From Hypholoma sublateritium FD-334 SS-4 (taxonomy: Eukaryota > Basidiomycota > Agaricomycetes > Agaricales > Strophariaceae): a stretch of DNA of 64,000 bases. Below the pieces are notes generated by a model. That model saw only the letters and a program-made list of their open reading frames with translations. It ran no database searches and was not told where the DNA came from. The position numbers were made by a program, and so were the translations under genes. The stretch covers positions 314,741-378,740 of the forward strand of contig KN817546.1 in assembly GCA_000827495.1 (NCBI GenBank), read 5' to 3'. Shown piece by piece: positions 11,584 through 23,488 of this stretch (its first letter is position 1; each line of letters starts with the position of its first letter).

Positions 11584-12787
11584 ATGAACAACCCCCGCAG
11601 CCTCGAGTTGGCGCCCTCCAATGCCTCCATGTACACCCTCAACACAATCGACGACGACCACGCCCCACTTCTCACCCCCGCCACTCCCGACTACGGCGCC
11701 GCCTTTCCCCGGACCCCCCGCCCATCATCCACCAGGGTCATCTTCCGTGCAACCCTCAAGATGGCCTGCATATTCGTCGTCAGCACACTATTCCTCGGAG
11801 GAACCCTCTGGCTGGCCCTGCCCACCCTCGAAGAGTAAGTCCCCAATAGTCTTTGTCACTCCCTACTCATTCCCATCAAGAGCCGACCGGCCCCTGCTAC
11901 GCATTCCCAAGTCCTTCGTGCAGCTGCAGGCCCTCAATGGCCTCCTCAAAAAGTACCGCGACATATATCCCTACAGAATATTCATCTGCTACGTTGTCAC
12001 CTATCTTTTGTGCGTATCTTATTTCTGTGCCATGCACCCGCTCATCCCCCACAGCCTGCAAGCATTCTCCCTGCCAGGCTCAATGTATCTCTCCATCCTC
12101 GGTGGTGCTGTATGGGGCGTGCCTCGCGCCCTGCCCCTGGCCTGCTGCTGCGTCGCAACGGGCGCTACACTCTGCTACCTAATATCCGCAGCCCTCGGCC
12201 CCGCCCTCTTGACCCTCCCAAAGTGGAAGGCCGTCCTCGACAAATGGGGCGGCAAGATTCGCGCCAACAAGGACAACATGATCTCCTTCCTCATCGTCCT
12301 CCGCATTGCCCCCCTCCCGCCCCACTGGGTCGTCAACATCGTCTGCCCCCACGTCGGCATCGGCATCGTCCCCTTCTGGATCAGCACGGCCCTCGGCATC
12401 CTCGGCGTCAGCGTTATTCACACCACGATCGGCGGGGGCCTTGATGATATGACCAGTGCAGACGACTTCCACCTGATCAGCTGGCGCAACTTTTTTGGCC
12501 TCGCCGCAGTAGTCGTGGGTGTCATGATCCCGGTCGGCTTACGCTACTGGTTCCGCGGAGAAGTCGCCAACGTGGCAGAGGAGGATGAGGATGAGCCGCT
12601 CGAGCCCGGAGATCTCGAATCCGAGGGCGAGGACCGCCTGCTCGCCGCAGGACCGAGGCAAATAGCAAAGAAGCCGGCGGAGAGGGGCAACGACTCCGAG
12701 TATAGCTCGGACGACGATGATGACGTTATTCTCGAGGCGGGGCCCTCCATATTCGCAAAGGACGTTCAGCCCAGCAGTAGTCTGTAG
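11584..12787 (+). CDS. TMEM41/VTT-domain (SNARE-associated Golgi type) membrane protein
   Basis: Predicted exons are 11584-11834, 11881-12009 and 12055-12787, giving 370 aa. There is one hydrophobic segment near residues 55-78. A VTT/DedA-like domain follows from about residue 110, opening with the characteristic FLQAFSLPGSMYLSILGG block. GATLCYLIS, WKAVLDKWGG, the re-entrant-like RIAPLPPHWVVNI and a final helix near WRNFFGLAAVVVG come later. The acidic, Ser-rich C-terminus is presumably cytosolic. TMEM41B/VMP1 proteins are ER phospholipid scramblases involved in autophagy and lipid mobilisation; that role is inferred from family. Splicing at 12010-12054 restores the FLQAF motif, which supports the intron. 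Confidence 0.88.
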
Positions 12788-13032
12788 AATTGTGTATTAT
12801 TAGTTGTAGCCATTGGCAGTGTACGGTGAAACATTCATAGAGTTTGCAGTGAAATCGACGAAAATGAATATTTTGCAGATGTCAACTCCCGCAAACATGC
12901 CGACTTGTCAGCCACAGCCCTGCGAGTCTTGCTTCACTCCCACCACCACTCCCTCCTTCCTCCCGCCACATCCGTCCGTCCTCGCTCCTTTCCGCCGCAC
13001 ACCCCTGGTGTTCGCACTTTTCGCTGCCCACA
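12788..13032. other. Intergenic, 3' UTR / promoter
   Basis: This short spacer between two co-oriented genes is pyrimidine-rich just before the next start codon (CTCCCACCACCACTCCCTCC...), as is common for basidiomycete promoters. No further feature is seen. Confidence 0.5.
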
Positions 13033-13081
13033 ATGGCAGATCGCCTTCCGCAGTACATGCTCCCCGGCTACGGCCCCGCCC

Positions 13082-13124
<43 letters not shown>

Positions 13125-16100
13125 CCACCAACAGCAACAGCAGCACCAGCAACAACAACTCCAGCAGCAACAGCTTCAGCAGCAGCAACAGCACCAGAAC
13201 CAGCAGCTCCAGGAGCAGCACGGCGCCATGGGCCAGCCGCCGTCGCTCGAGCAGGCCCGCGCCTGGCAGATGGCCAATCTCCAGCAGCAGTTCAGGAACC
13301 AGCCCGGCGCAGAGATGAATGCATCCAGTGCCAGCCAGGTACATATCCACTTTTCCCTCCGCCCCCTCCCAGATCGTGACACCCTACGCTATCCGTGGGA
13401 GCCCCGTTGTCGCCGCTTCTTCACCCCGCTCCCAACTTCCATCCGTGCGTTATCTGACGCTTTTTCTCCCTAGTTCGCCGACATGATGAAGCGCACGCAG
13501 GCGGCCGCCGCCATGCAGCGGGCGGCCCAGCAGCAGCAGCATCAGCAGCAGCAACAGCAGGCGTTCGGCCTATCGACGGGCATCCCTCAAATGCCCGGCG
13601 GCGGCCCTATGCATCCTAATACCGGCCAGCCGTCGTTCCACGATCAATCCGCGAACCACCAACAATCTGCGTTCAACAACATGGGGCAGGCCGCTTCCCA
13701 GCGGGGCCCTGAGATTCTGCAGCGGCAACTTGCGCTCATGAACGCCGCCCAAAACCAGCAGCCGCAGAATGGGAACCTCAAGTTCCAGATGCAGCAGCAG
13801 CAACAGCAGCAGCAGCAGATGCACCAGCTCCGCGAGCGGCAGCAGCAGGGGCAGTTCCAGTCGCCGGGCATGCCGCACTCGTCGCCGCCGGATATGTTCT
13901 CGCCCGGGATGTCGAACGAGGCGATCCGGCAGGCGTCGCCCCACCCGGCGGCGGGCATGCAGCCGAACGTGCCTCCGCTGGGCCCCCGCCCCCAGCAGCC
14001 GGGTCCCACCGGCCAGCAACGCCTGGGCAACATTCAGGACTTGAATGCGCGGATTGCGCATACGCGCAGTCAGATTGAACAGGGCGATCAGGCCATTATG
14101 AATCTGAAGCGCGTGCAGCTCGCCGGCCGGGCAGGCCCTGCTGAGGTGTCGGTGCTGGCGCAGAAGGTGAACGAGGGGGAAGCGCAGCAGGCCGTCCGGA
14201 AGGAGTATCTGGGGAAGCTTATGCAAATGTTTAACAACTACCAGTGAGTGCCGTCTGGAAATGCATTGGCTGTGTCTGACCGTTTTTGATAGGAAAGCGC
14301 AGCAGGCAGCGGTGGCCGCCGCCGCCGCCAATGCCTCCAATGGTGCTGGCCCCGGATCCGGATCGATGCAGGGGGCCGCATGGAATAATGCCACGCAACC
14401 TTTCGACGCCGCCGCGCGCAATCAGCTCCAGGCGCCTAACCAACTGCAGCCTAATCCGATGCAGCCTAGTCCGTCGATCTCGCAAGCGCACTCGCAGACG
14501 AGCCACATCGGCCTGGTCCCGCCGCGCACGCAGCCGACGCCCCTGGGCCAAAACACGCCCCAGCAGGCCCCGAGCCCGTTTGCGAACAACGCCCCGCCAG
14601 CGCCGGGGCCGGCGTTTCCGTTTCCGGCGAATGGGACACAGCCGTCCATGGCAGGCCCGTCGCAGCAGAACCCGAATGGCGCGATGTCCGCCCAGGCAGG
14701 AAATATGATGGCCTTCGGCGGCGGAATGGCGGTGGGCCCGCTCGAGAAGAACCGCTTCGAGAGTGCGTTCAAGAGCTACTGCGCGAAGCGCGAGCTCAAG
14801 ATCGATGCGCGGAGTTTGACTATCGACAATCGGACGGTTGATCTGCATCATCTGCACTGTGAGATGATCAAGGAAGGTGGCATGAATGTGGTATGTTTGT
14901 TTTTTTCCATTGTTTTTTCGGTGCTGATGCGGTGGCCAGGTCGACCAGAAGGACATGTGGACCGTCATCGGTGGCCGGCTGGGGTTCGTGCAGTTCCCTG
15001 GGTCCGAGACGGAGCCGGCCAAGTGTGGCCCTGGAGCGGCTCAGGCCCTGCAGAATATATATAAGACCTACCTCCAGCTGTTCGACAACTGGTACACATC
15101 GCAGGTTATGGAGAAACGGGCACAGGCACAGGCGCAGGCGCAAGCGCAGAGTCTGATGCAGGGCCAGACGATGGCGCAGCACATGCAGGGGCGCCCCGCC
15201 GCGCAGATGCAGCAGCTCATCCAGATGTCGAGCCTCTCGGTCGCCGACCTCGCGTCGCGCGGCGTCGACGAGAAGACGATCCAGTTCGTCGAGACGCACC
15301 GCGCGTACCTCCAGCGCACGTTCGCGGAGCAGAAGATATTCCAGGCGAAGATACGCCCGCAGCTCACGGGCCCGCCGGGTGGGCCGCCCGGGCCCAACGG
15401 CGGCGCCGGCGGCGGTCCTGCTGGACCGCGCCCGCCCGGGCTGAATCAGAGCAACCCGTTCGGCGTCGGCGTCGGGCCGGCGCCGCAGGACCCGGCGATG
15501 GCCGTGCGCCAGCAGTTTTTGCAGCAGCAGCAGCAGCAGCACCATCAGCAGCAGCTCCAGCAGCAGCAGCAGGCGGTGGCGCAGCAGCAGTTGCAGCAAC
15601 AGCAGCAGCAACAGCAGCAGGGGCAGCAGCAGGGGCAGATGCAGGCGGGCCAGCAACAGCAGCAGCAGCATATGCAGCAGCAGCAGGCGGGGCAGCAGAT
15701 TATGGGTGCGCATGGGATGAATATGGGCGCGCGGACGATGGCGGAGATGGCGGGGCAGCCGCATATGATGGTGCAGCGCCAGAGCCAGCCCATCTCGATC
15801 GCGGAGCAGTTTATTCGCAAGGCAAAGACGGAGTTTATGCAGAGAGGTGCGTGGGGTGCTTCCTTTTTATCTGTCCTGGGACTTATGACTTTGTTTTTGA
15901 ATGAAAGACATGAACAGGCCGCCGGTCGACGTTCCGGTCGAACAAAGGCTCGAGTTCAACAACCTGTTGGAGACGGCTAATCGCACGTGCACGGACGCCG
16001 ACGGGAAGCTGACGCTGGTGCACATCATCTTCGCCGGGCAGAAGCTGGAGGAGCAGATGAAGCGCCTGATCTCGAATGTGCGTGGTCCTTATCGCTGCCG

Positions 16101-17636
16101 GGCCGGATGGTCGCTGACGCCTGCGCTCTAGATATGCCTGGTGACGACGCAGAGGGGGATGCTGTCCTCGTCGGCGAGCCCGCGCTACATCGTCACGTAC
16201 GAGGCGCTGAAGGGCGTCATTGCGGAGACGCAGCGCATCATGGAGATATTTTCGTTGCAGTTCACGGCGGCGCGCAGCCGCTCGCAGCAGCAGCAGCAGC
16301 ATGTGATGGCCATGAACCCGCAGGCGCAGGCCCAGCAGCAGCTCCAGCATCAGTTGCAGCAGCAGCAGCAGCAGCATTTGCAACAGCAGCAACAGCAGCA
16401 CCTGCAGCAGCAGCAGGCACAACAGCAGGCACAACAACAACAGGCGCAGCAGCAACAACAGCAGCATCAACTCCAGCAGCCGCCTCAGCAGCAACAGCAA
16501 GCTATGCCGCACCACATGGTATGTCGTAACATCATCGCAGAGTTCTTGTTATCTGACGCTCGACGTTCCAGCTCCGCCCCTCTATCTCCCAACAACCTTC
16601 CATCTCTGGCCCATCCCCCCAGCAGTCCCAACAACAGCAAAACTTTAATGCTGGCCTTCGCCCACCTCCCGTCTCACTCCAACCCCCTCCTATCAAAAGG
16701 CAGAAGGGCAATGGCGCCGTCAACACGCCGTCACCGGCAGCGATGCAAGTATCGACGCCGGCCCCTGTCAATGCGCCGACACCTACCGCCACCGCGTCGT
16801 CTCCTCCGGCGTCGGCCAAGTCACCAAAGACCAAGTCTACAAAGGCCAAGCAGCCCCCCGCACCGAGGCGAAAGGTCTCGCGCGCGGTGCCTCCTAACCA
16901 GCTGCCTGCAGCGACGTCGTCTGAGCAGTCGCAGCCGATAGCCTCGACGAGCAGCGGCCATGCCAAGCGCCCGCGCGAGGAGGATGCGGTGTTCGACATG
17001 GGCACACCCGGTAATTCTGGTGTTGCCAACGAGCCGTCGCCGCCGAAGCGCTCCAAGACGGAGTGGGAGTCGCCCCCCAGCGAGGAGTCGCGGAAGAGGC
17101 AGGAGGCGGTGGACAATATCAAGACCGAGGAGGACGCCAGCCAGTTCCTGGAGCAGATGACCGAGTACATCAAGCAGACGGCGGAGCACGAGGCGACGGA
17201 TATCTCGGAGACGCTGGACATGATCTTGAAAGGCTACCCCAATTCGGGCGACGGCTTTGGGAGCATGTCGATGGTCGACCTGGGCTCAGGGAGAGAGGCG
17301 TCGCCGATGGCGGACCCGATATTCGACCAGTTCATCGATTTCTCTTTTGGCACGAATGACGACGACGACGGCTCGAAGGCGCCCACGCCAGACTTGGTAT
17401 CATCGTCGTCGACGAACACGAGCCCAGAGTCCAACCACGAGGCGGACCCCTCACACCATACCCTGAATTCGACGTCGTCGTCGGAATTGAAAACGGAGGA
17501 TACAGCAGACATGCTGCGATTGGGGCCATGGAAGGATATAGACGGTGGTGAGGCGTCATATTACCAAACTAATGAGTGGAAGTGGGACAGTCCAATGCCG
17601 ACAATGGAACAACCATGGGCGATCTTCAACTCATAG
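13033..17636 (+). CDS. ARID-domain, glutamine-rich protein, probable SWI1-type SWI/SNF subunit
   Basis: Predicted exons are 13033-13338, 13474-14243, 14293-14890, 14940-15846, 15908-16077, 16132-16518 and 16572-17636, giving 1400 aa. Long polyQ tracts occur near residues 15-60, in mid-protein and around residues 750-820 and 1000. An ARID/BRIGHT DNA-binding domain spans about residues 510-615, with FESAFKSYCAKRELKI, the WTVIGGRLGFVQFPG core and the CGPGAAQALQNIY helix. The C-terminal third has KR-rich nuclear signals (KRPREE, PKRSKTEW) and an acidic tail. ARID plus Q-rich flanks is the hallmark of fungal Swi1 (human ARID1), the subunit that helps target SWI/SNF remodellers; this assignment is inference. 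Several exons break inside or beside Q tracts, so small length errors are possible there. Confidence 0.82.
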
Positions 17637-18190
17637 TTTCGGGTTCTGGTTACTTTTTTTTATTTTATTTTTCTCTCTCATCTGCTTTTTCGTACGTACG
17701 CACCTACTTGACCTGGTCGCTCTCCCCCTCCTTACGATCCCAGCATCCTAATCTCCCATCCATCTGTGGTTTATATCTTATTCACGGCCGTCTCTGGATC
17801 AGATCTCTTTTGTTCCTGTCTTTTTTTGTGCTCTGTCGGTATCGCTGTTGTTACTACTACTCCATGACTCGGCTACAGCTGCTGTGTGTGTATTCCTATT
17901 GTTGTTTGACTAGCTATCGATTTCTTGTTTGTGGTGAATATACCTTACTTACAGAATGCTCAATCTATTGTGCGCCAAAGATGTTCCATTCTGGTTCCAT
18001 CGCAACAGCCTTCAAATTAGGTAAGCGAGTCTCCCCTTTAATCGCCTCAACTTCGACCAGACTCGTGTTTCTCTCCTCATCGCCATCATCTCGGGCTCAT
18101 GGACAACTCATGCCGCTACAGCCTCCCTGCGCTCATAAATCATTCCTAATACACCTAATTCCGCAGTCAGAACGCACAGGTTGACTCAAT
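17637..18190. other. Intergenic, pyrimidine-rich promoter region
   Basis: No gene is seen. The stretch is T/C-rich (17645-17680 and 17815-17830) and probably holds the ARID gene 3' UTR and the 5-phosphatase promoter. Confidence 0.5.
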
Positions 18191-21100
18191 ATGACAGACT
18201 TCAGTGGCACAATGCAAGCAGGTCTCGCAAAGCAGCAACAGGGTACGTTCTTGTCTGCTTTTGCATCAACTGCAACCTTATTTGCCGACCAGGCCACCAC
18301 CCGACCGTGTTAAATCGGTTGCAGGGGTTTCTATCACCTCGCCAGCAGGCTGCGGCCATGACACGTCCTGGAGACACTAGTACACCTACCCCTTCGCCAC
18401 GGAAAGCGCTCCCTATAGACCCTAGATTTCTCAAAATTCGAATACTGACATGGAATATGCACGACTCACTGCCAAAGGTATGCTCCATGTATGATCTACG
18501 CGGGTGTAAAGTTCACCGTTATTAGGGAGACTTGGAGGAACTCTTGGGCAAAGTTCCGGCGTATAATGCCCCGGCAAGCGATTATCAATTTCCGCACCTC
18601 CTCAATGACGGAAGCCATCCTTACCACATCGTCGTAATGTCAGTCAATACCTCATTCAAGTTGATTTATCATTGACATGAATTCTAGCGCTGGTCAAGAA
18701 TGTCCTACCCCTTCTGGCAAGCACGACTGTATCTATTTTAAACCCTGCGCCTCATGCTTCCTTTAGGTATTCCAATGGGACTGGGTGCTGGTTTCAAAAT
18801 ACTAGACAAAGATCGCGACAAGTCGAAGGATCCGGAGAAAGACCACGACAAAGTCAGCTTCAAAACCAAGGACAAGCACGACGATAGCAGATCCCAGAAA
18901 CACGACAACGAGTCTGACGCCCCTCCGATTGGATGGACTTCGATCGTGGAGGATTGGCTGTGCAACGGTTCCGGTCAATGTCACCCAAGCTCGCCGACGA
19001 CTGCCGATGTTGGGTTTCCGAGGCCGTTGATAAGGCAAAAGTCCTCGAAAGAGGCCCGTAAAGGACCATACCAGCTGCTTATCAAGGACCGTTTAATGGG
19101 AATCTATTTGGCCGTTTACATCCACCGCGACCTCAAACCATTTGTGCAAGGTATGGATGTCATTAACGTTGTATGTTCTCCACTCACTTTTGTTAGGCAC
19201 TTCTAAATCAGCTGTTACAGCCGGGCTGATTGGGGGACGTGTTGGGAACAAAGGCGGTGTTGGGATTAGTATGAAGGTTGACGGGAGTACATTCCTGTTT
19301 TTGAATGCACACCTTGCTGGTGTGTAATTTCACATTTCTTGGGATGTTGTACACTAACATCGGATCAGCACATGAGGGTAAAGTTCATCATCGACAGGCA
19401 AACCTGGCCAAGATCAAGGTGTGTTCCGTTGCTATAAATACACCTCCCCGATATTTAAATTGGCTTAGTCTCAATTGTCGGTGGACGACTTTTTACCAAG
19501 CTCCGATCCTCGCAAAACGGCTGATGGTCAGTTTATTTGCTTTCCCCGCCAGTGATTTCTAACATATTCCACAACAGACCCGACAGATCGATTTGACTTT
19601 GTATTCTTCTGCGGCGATCTAAATTTCAGATTGAATATTTCTCGCCTCCATGCTGACTGGCTTATTGAACGAGGAGGTCAGAGAATTTCGTGTCATCGCG
19701 AAATTTCTACTCACCTTGAACCGTAGAATACGCCCAGGCCTTTGAGTTTGATCAACTTCAGGAACTCATGAAAAACGGGGACACTTTTACCGGGTTTCAC
19801 GAGGCCCCGATCAATTTTCCTCCCACCTTCAAGTATGATGTTCTACGTAGCCTCAAATCTTCTAAACGTTCGAGTTCAAGACGTAGCCGATTAGACGAGC
19901 GTTTTATCCAGATAGCAGAAAAAGAGGAACGAGAACGAGAGACACAAGACGAAGACGGGGATGAAGATGCTGCTTCGGTTGTATCATCCGCTACTGGTGT
20001 TACTTCTATCAACTCACAATCCGCTCCCGAGCCTGAAACTATTAATCCCACTTATCTATCCTCTACGCCGCCGACTCCGGTGACGACAAGAGCACGCAGT
20101 ACCAGCATAATTCCTATCACTCCGACTAGCGTTCGCAAGGCAAAGGCCAAATTCCTGACCTTGTTATCGCCCTCTCTTCGGAATGCTTCAGACAAGCAAC
20201 TCAAGATCAAATCCACTCCTGACCTTTTGACTGTGCCAAGCCCGACAACTGCTACTGGCCACATTTCTCATTCGCCACTTGCACGTCGAATTTCTCCCAG
20301 AATACAGAGAGTCTTCAAAAGGTCGCACCGTCCAGCTCCTATGATTTTGGTAAATTCCCCGGACTCTTCTCCTCGGCAAAACGGCCTTCTAGAAGATATA
20401 ATTACTGCAGAGAAGGGCGTATATGACTCGTCCAGCAAAAAACGAGTTCCTAGCTGGTGGGTGGGCTGTCTTTGTTTCATGAAATCACTGACATTTTAGT
20501 AAAGGTGTGATCGAATACTCTGGAAGACGACTATCGTACCTCCTCCGCGCTTTGTCCCCGAAGAGAACATTCAAGATCCTGACATTCCGCGGCCAAGAAA
20601 ACGAATGGGACAATTCTTCGCAAATGCGTTCCGACCGCCACATTTTCGCACTGACGCGACCCATCCAACTTCTGCGCAATTTTCGGGAAGCGCTACACCC
20701 ACATCTCCTTACTCTTTCTATTCCTCAACTACTACACAAGGACCCTCAACACCATTCTCCACAAACAGTCGTCAGTCCAGCAGTAAGCCCTTTCCATATC
20801 GTAGCGTAAAGTTTATTACAGCCCTAACATTCGTTCAGACATACCCTACAAACCTTTCAATACTCAATCACGCCGAGCAAATACTGCCTACTCACCTCCA
20901 CCAACCGCCCCGCTTCCTTTGGAATCCCACGCACCGCGACGCGGCACAGATACATCTGAGGGGTTCGAACGGCCTCACACCGCTACTCACCAATTTACAT
21001 GGCGCGGTCTCCTCCCCTCGTTCTTGTCCCCCACCTATACCCAGGGCCCTCCACAGGACATCGTACTAACAGCGCCTGTGATGCCTGTGAAAGGCGAAGT

Positions 21101-21203
21101 GAAGTGTCTCACCTACAACACCCTTGATGACCGCGGAATGCGTCGATTGGAGGGTCGGAGTGACCACCGGCCTGTGATCGGTGCCTATATCGTCTACGTC
21201 TGA
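18191..21203 (+). CDS. Inositol polyphosphate 5-phosphatase with long low-complexity insertions
   Basis: Twelve predicted exons are 18191-18241, 18325-18477, 18526-18638, 18688-18728, 18767-19150, 19197-19319, 19369-19418, 19469-19526, 19578-19676, 19727-20456, 20505-20782 and 20839-21203, giving 814 aa. Catalytic signatures of the DNase I-like 5-phosphatase fold appear in order: LTWNMHDSLPK, GLIGGRVGNKGGVGIS, LNAHLA, FFCGDLNFR, VPSWCDRILWK (near residue 600) and C-terminal SDHRPV. Together they bind Mg2+ and the scissile 5-phosphate of phosphoinositides. Three insertions are unusual: a charged DKDRDKSKD segment, a Ser/Pro-rich segment of about 200 residues before VPSWCDRI, and one of about 170 residues between CDRILW and SDHRPV, where the family normally has a short loop. 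One intron (18729-18766) is only 38 nt. The specific substrate cannot be told. Confidence 0.88.
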
Positions 21204-21440
21204 TTTGTATTCATCTGTTTCTTGGACCAAGTACATTTCTTGACACTGTTGTCTTACTGCACTTATAACTACTCCTACGTCCGTATCTTAATGCTAATGT
21301 TAATATGTGGTCGTTCGCATGTCGTTCGACGCCAGATCTTTTGAGCGCTAAAATTAGTTTGCGGGTGTTTACCTCGCAAGTCATCTGCGCGAGTCACGGT
21401 TCCGTCGTGCTCTACTCCCAACTTCGACAACCAATCCCCG

Positions 21441-22624
21441 ATGCAGGGATTTAACAAGTTGGAATATCTGCCTTCGTATTGAACGGCATGATTCTGATCC
21501 AGGATGATACAGATACTATCCGCCAGACTATGACCCAACCAAAGGCGGTCTGAACAAATCCCAAGGTAAGAATGCCTCAAGCCGTTGTCGACAACATGCC
21601 AACGTCAACCTATAGGAAAACATGCGTTGGGCGACCGCGCGCGGAAACTCGACCAGGGCATTCTGATCACCCGCTTCGAACTGCCGTTCAATATCTGGTG
21701 GTGCGTCTGCTTGTGCCGTTCGCTGGTGCACGGCGCTGATTTGGCGCATAACCTTAGTGGCACATGCAACAATCACATTGGAATGGGCGTGCGCTACAAC
21801 GCGGAGAAGAAGAAGATTGGGGCGTACTACTCGACGCCCATTTTCTCGTTCCGGTGTAAATGCCATCTGTGCGACGGCTGGTTTGAGATCCAGACTGACC
21901 CCAAGGTGCGCAGTGTTGCGTTGAGTGCGCCTTGGGTTTGAGATGCTGATTTTGGCTGATTTATCAGAACACCCGGTATGTAGTAACGTCTGGTGCGCGC
22001 CAGAAAGACGAGGACTGGAACCCAGAAGAAAATGGGGGCTATGCAGTGCATGGTTAGTTTTTGGTGTTGTCGGCGAGATGTAGCACCTGTCCTCATTTTC
22101 TCCCAGACACGGACAAGGAGTCGATCACCGTGGACCCACTGGCCGCACTGGAGAAGACCTCGGAGGCGAAGATCCACATGGAGACCATTGCAAAGCCGCG
22201 TATCGAATCGTTGCAGTCCGTTTCAGAGCACTACAACTCTGATCCGTATTCGCTTTCGTTGAAGGCCCGGAAGCGGTTTCGGGAGGAGAAGAAGATCGAG
22301 CTGGGTAAGCGGCAGGCGGATGACGCTATCAAGGGCCGTTATGCGCTGCCCACGACCTTGCGCCTACTTGAGGACGATGATAAAGCGGCGGAGGAGGCGA
22401 AGAAACAGTGGGAGATGGGGCAGGAGGAACACCGGCTGAAGGAATCGAAACGGAGAAAAATCGCGCAAGAGGTTCCGTCCGTGCTGCTACCTTCATCGCG
22501 CCCGTCTGGCTCGAGCTCGGCTGCGAAATCGAAGGCGCCGCCATCTGCTTCATTGGCTGCGCTACGGACACGTATACTAAATAACACGGCCAAGTCTTCT
22601 GCTTCTCGTCGCACTGGTGGGTAA
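21441..22624 (+). CDS. CWC16/YJU2B (CCDC130, Saf4)-type splicing factor
   Basis: Predicted exons are 21441-21457, 21513-21565, 21616-21700, 21758-21905, 21968-22052 and 22107-22624, giving 301 aa. Splicing yields the family N-terminus MQGFNKYYPPDYDP, then HALGDRARKLDQGIL and RFELPFNIWC. A zinc site is formed by C52-x2-C55 and C87-x2-C90 (CGTC and CHLC), with HIGMGVRYNAEKKK between. The C-terminal half is charged and helical. Members act in the spliceosome around the catalytic steps, and the YJU2B/Saf4 branch helps quality control or recycling. The branch choice rests on the QTDPK-N-x-RYVVTSGA segment and is inference. The first intron starts with a weak donor, GTTGGA, but the resulting junction matches the family exactly. 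Confidence 0.88.
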
Positions 22625-23120
22625 TCGGTTTCTGCACATCCTATGTATTCTATGTATCAACAGACATGTGTAATACCCCCCTCTGCATTAATATGTACCA
22701 CATCGAACGCCATTAACTTCAAATGACTCATGTTTTCTTTGCGCTGACGAAGTTAAGTATGTCGATAAGGTCACGGTTGGATTCCTTCTTTTGCTGGCTG
22801 CGATATTTAAGCCAAGTATGATTGAAATGGGTATATCACTGATTGTGCCGCGCAGGCTTTGTTGGTCAGACATAGCCGTTAATAGAGCGAATCGCAGGTA
22901 GCAGCAGAGGCGACGAAGATGTCTGAACGTAAACGATAATGGTCGCGCTATGGATAAAGCAATTAACCAACAAGGACTCCACTTCCAGATCATGCTCAAA
23001 TAAATACTGGTATTCCATTTCCCATACACAATGCCACTATTTCGCCAAGATATTCTTCTCTGGTAGATTTGAGTGGTGGAGAGTAGTGGTGGTTCGTGAG
23101 TTGTTTGCGGGCCGCACAGA
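22625..23120. other. Convergent intergenic region
   Basis: This spacer lies between the 3' ends of the YJU2B-type gene (plus) and the DUF1748 gene (minus). No ORF with family signal is seen; it presumably holds both 3' UTRs. Confidence 0.5.
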
Positions 23121-23391
23121 TCAGCTTGTTCGTTTGAAATAAGAGCTGTTGACGACTGTCCCTTGTATCATGTCGAATACGGTCTCGCCCACTCCGAGGA
23201 ATTTGTCTGCCACAGACTTGACCGTGGGGTCCGATATGCTAGAGGTGTCTGGTCTGGGACGTAGTGTCAGATCTGTCTTGTGACAACGACGTGAGGTCCA
23301 CTAACGAGAAGCCACTCGACCGCCGGATTCCGGCGACGACGGTGGAGAGTAGGACGGCGTCGGCAGTGTAATGGACGAGCTTTCCGAGCAT
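23121..23391 (-). CDS. DUF1748-family small protein
   Basis: Two exons, 23391-23306 and 23253-23121, give 72 aa. The first exon encodes a hydrophobic segment, MLGKLVHYTADAVLLSTVVAG, followed by IRRSSGF. The second gives a polar link, then KFLGVGETVFD and a SSYF end. This order (short membrane-like helix, IRRSTG motif, GE-x-x-FD motif) is that of the conserved fungal DUF1748 family, whose biochemical role I do not know. The acceptor at CCCAG/ACCAGA gives a 52-nt intron and the expected family spacing. It sits in tandem 97 bp downstream of sulfite oxidase. Confidence 0.72.
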
Positions 23392-23488
23392 GGTATATTA
23401 TGTGTGGTTGTGATACGGAAACAAGCTACGTAACGACGGCGGCCAGCAGACGCGGTGTGCCGGCCCATTGACACCTGCCTAATCGGGA

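Noticed and set aside
14868..15764. Minus-strand Leu-rich ORF of 298 codons
   Set aside because: It is produced by reading the CAG/polyQ tracts of the ARID gene backwards as CTG/Leu.
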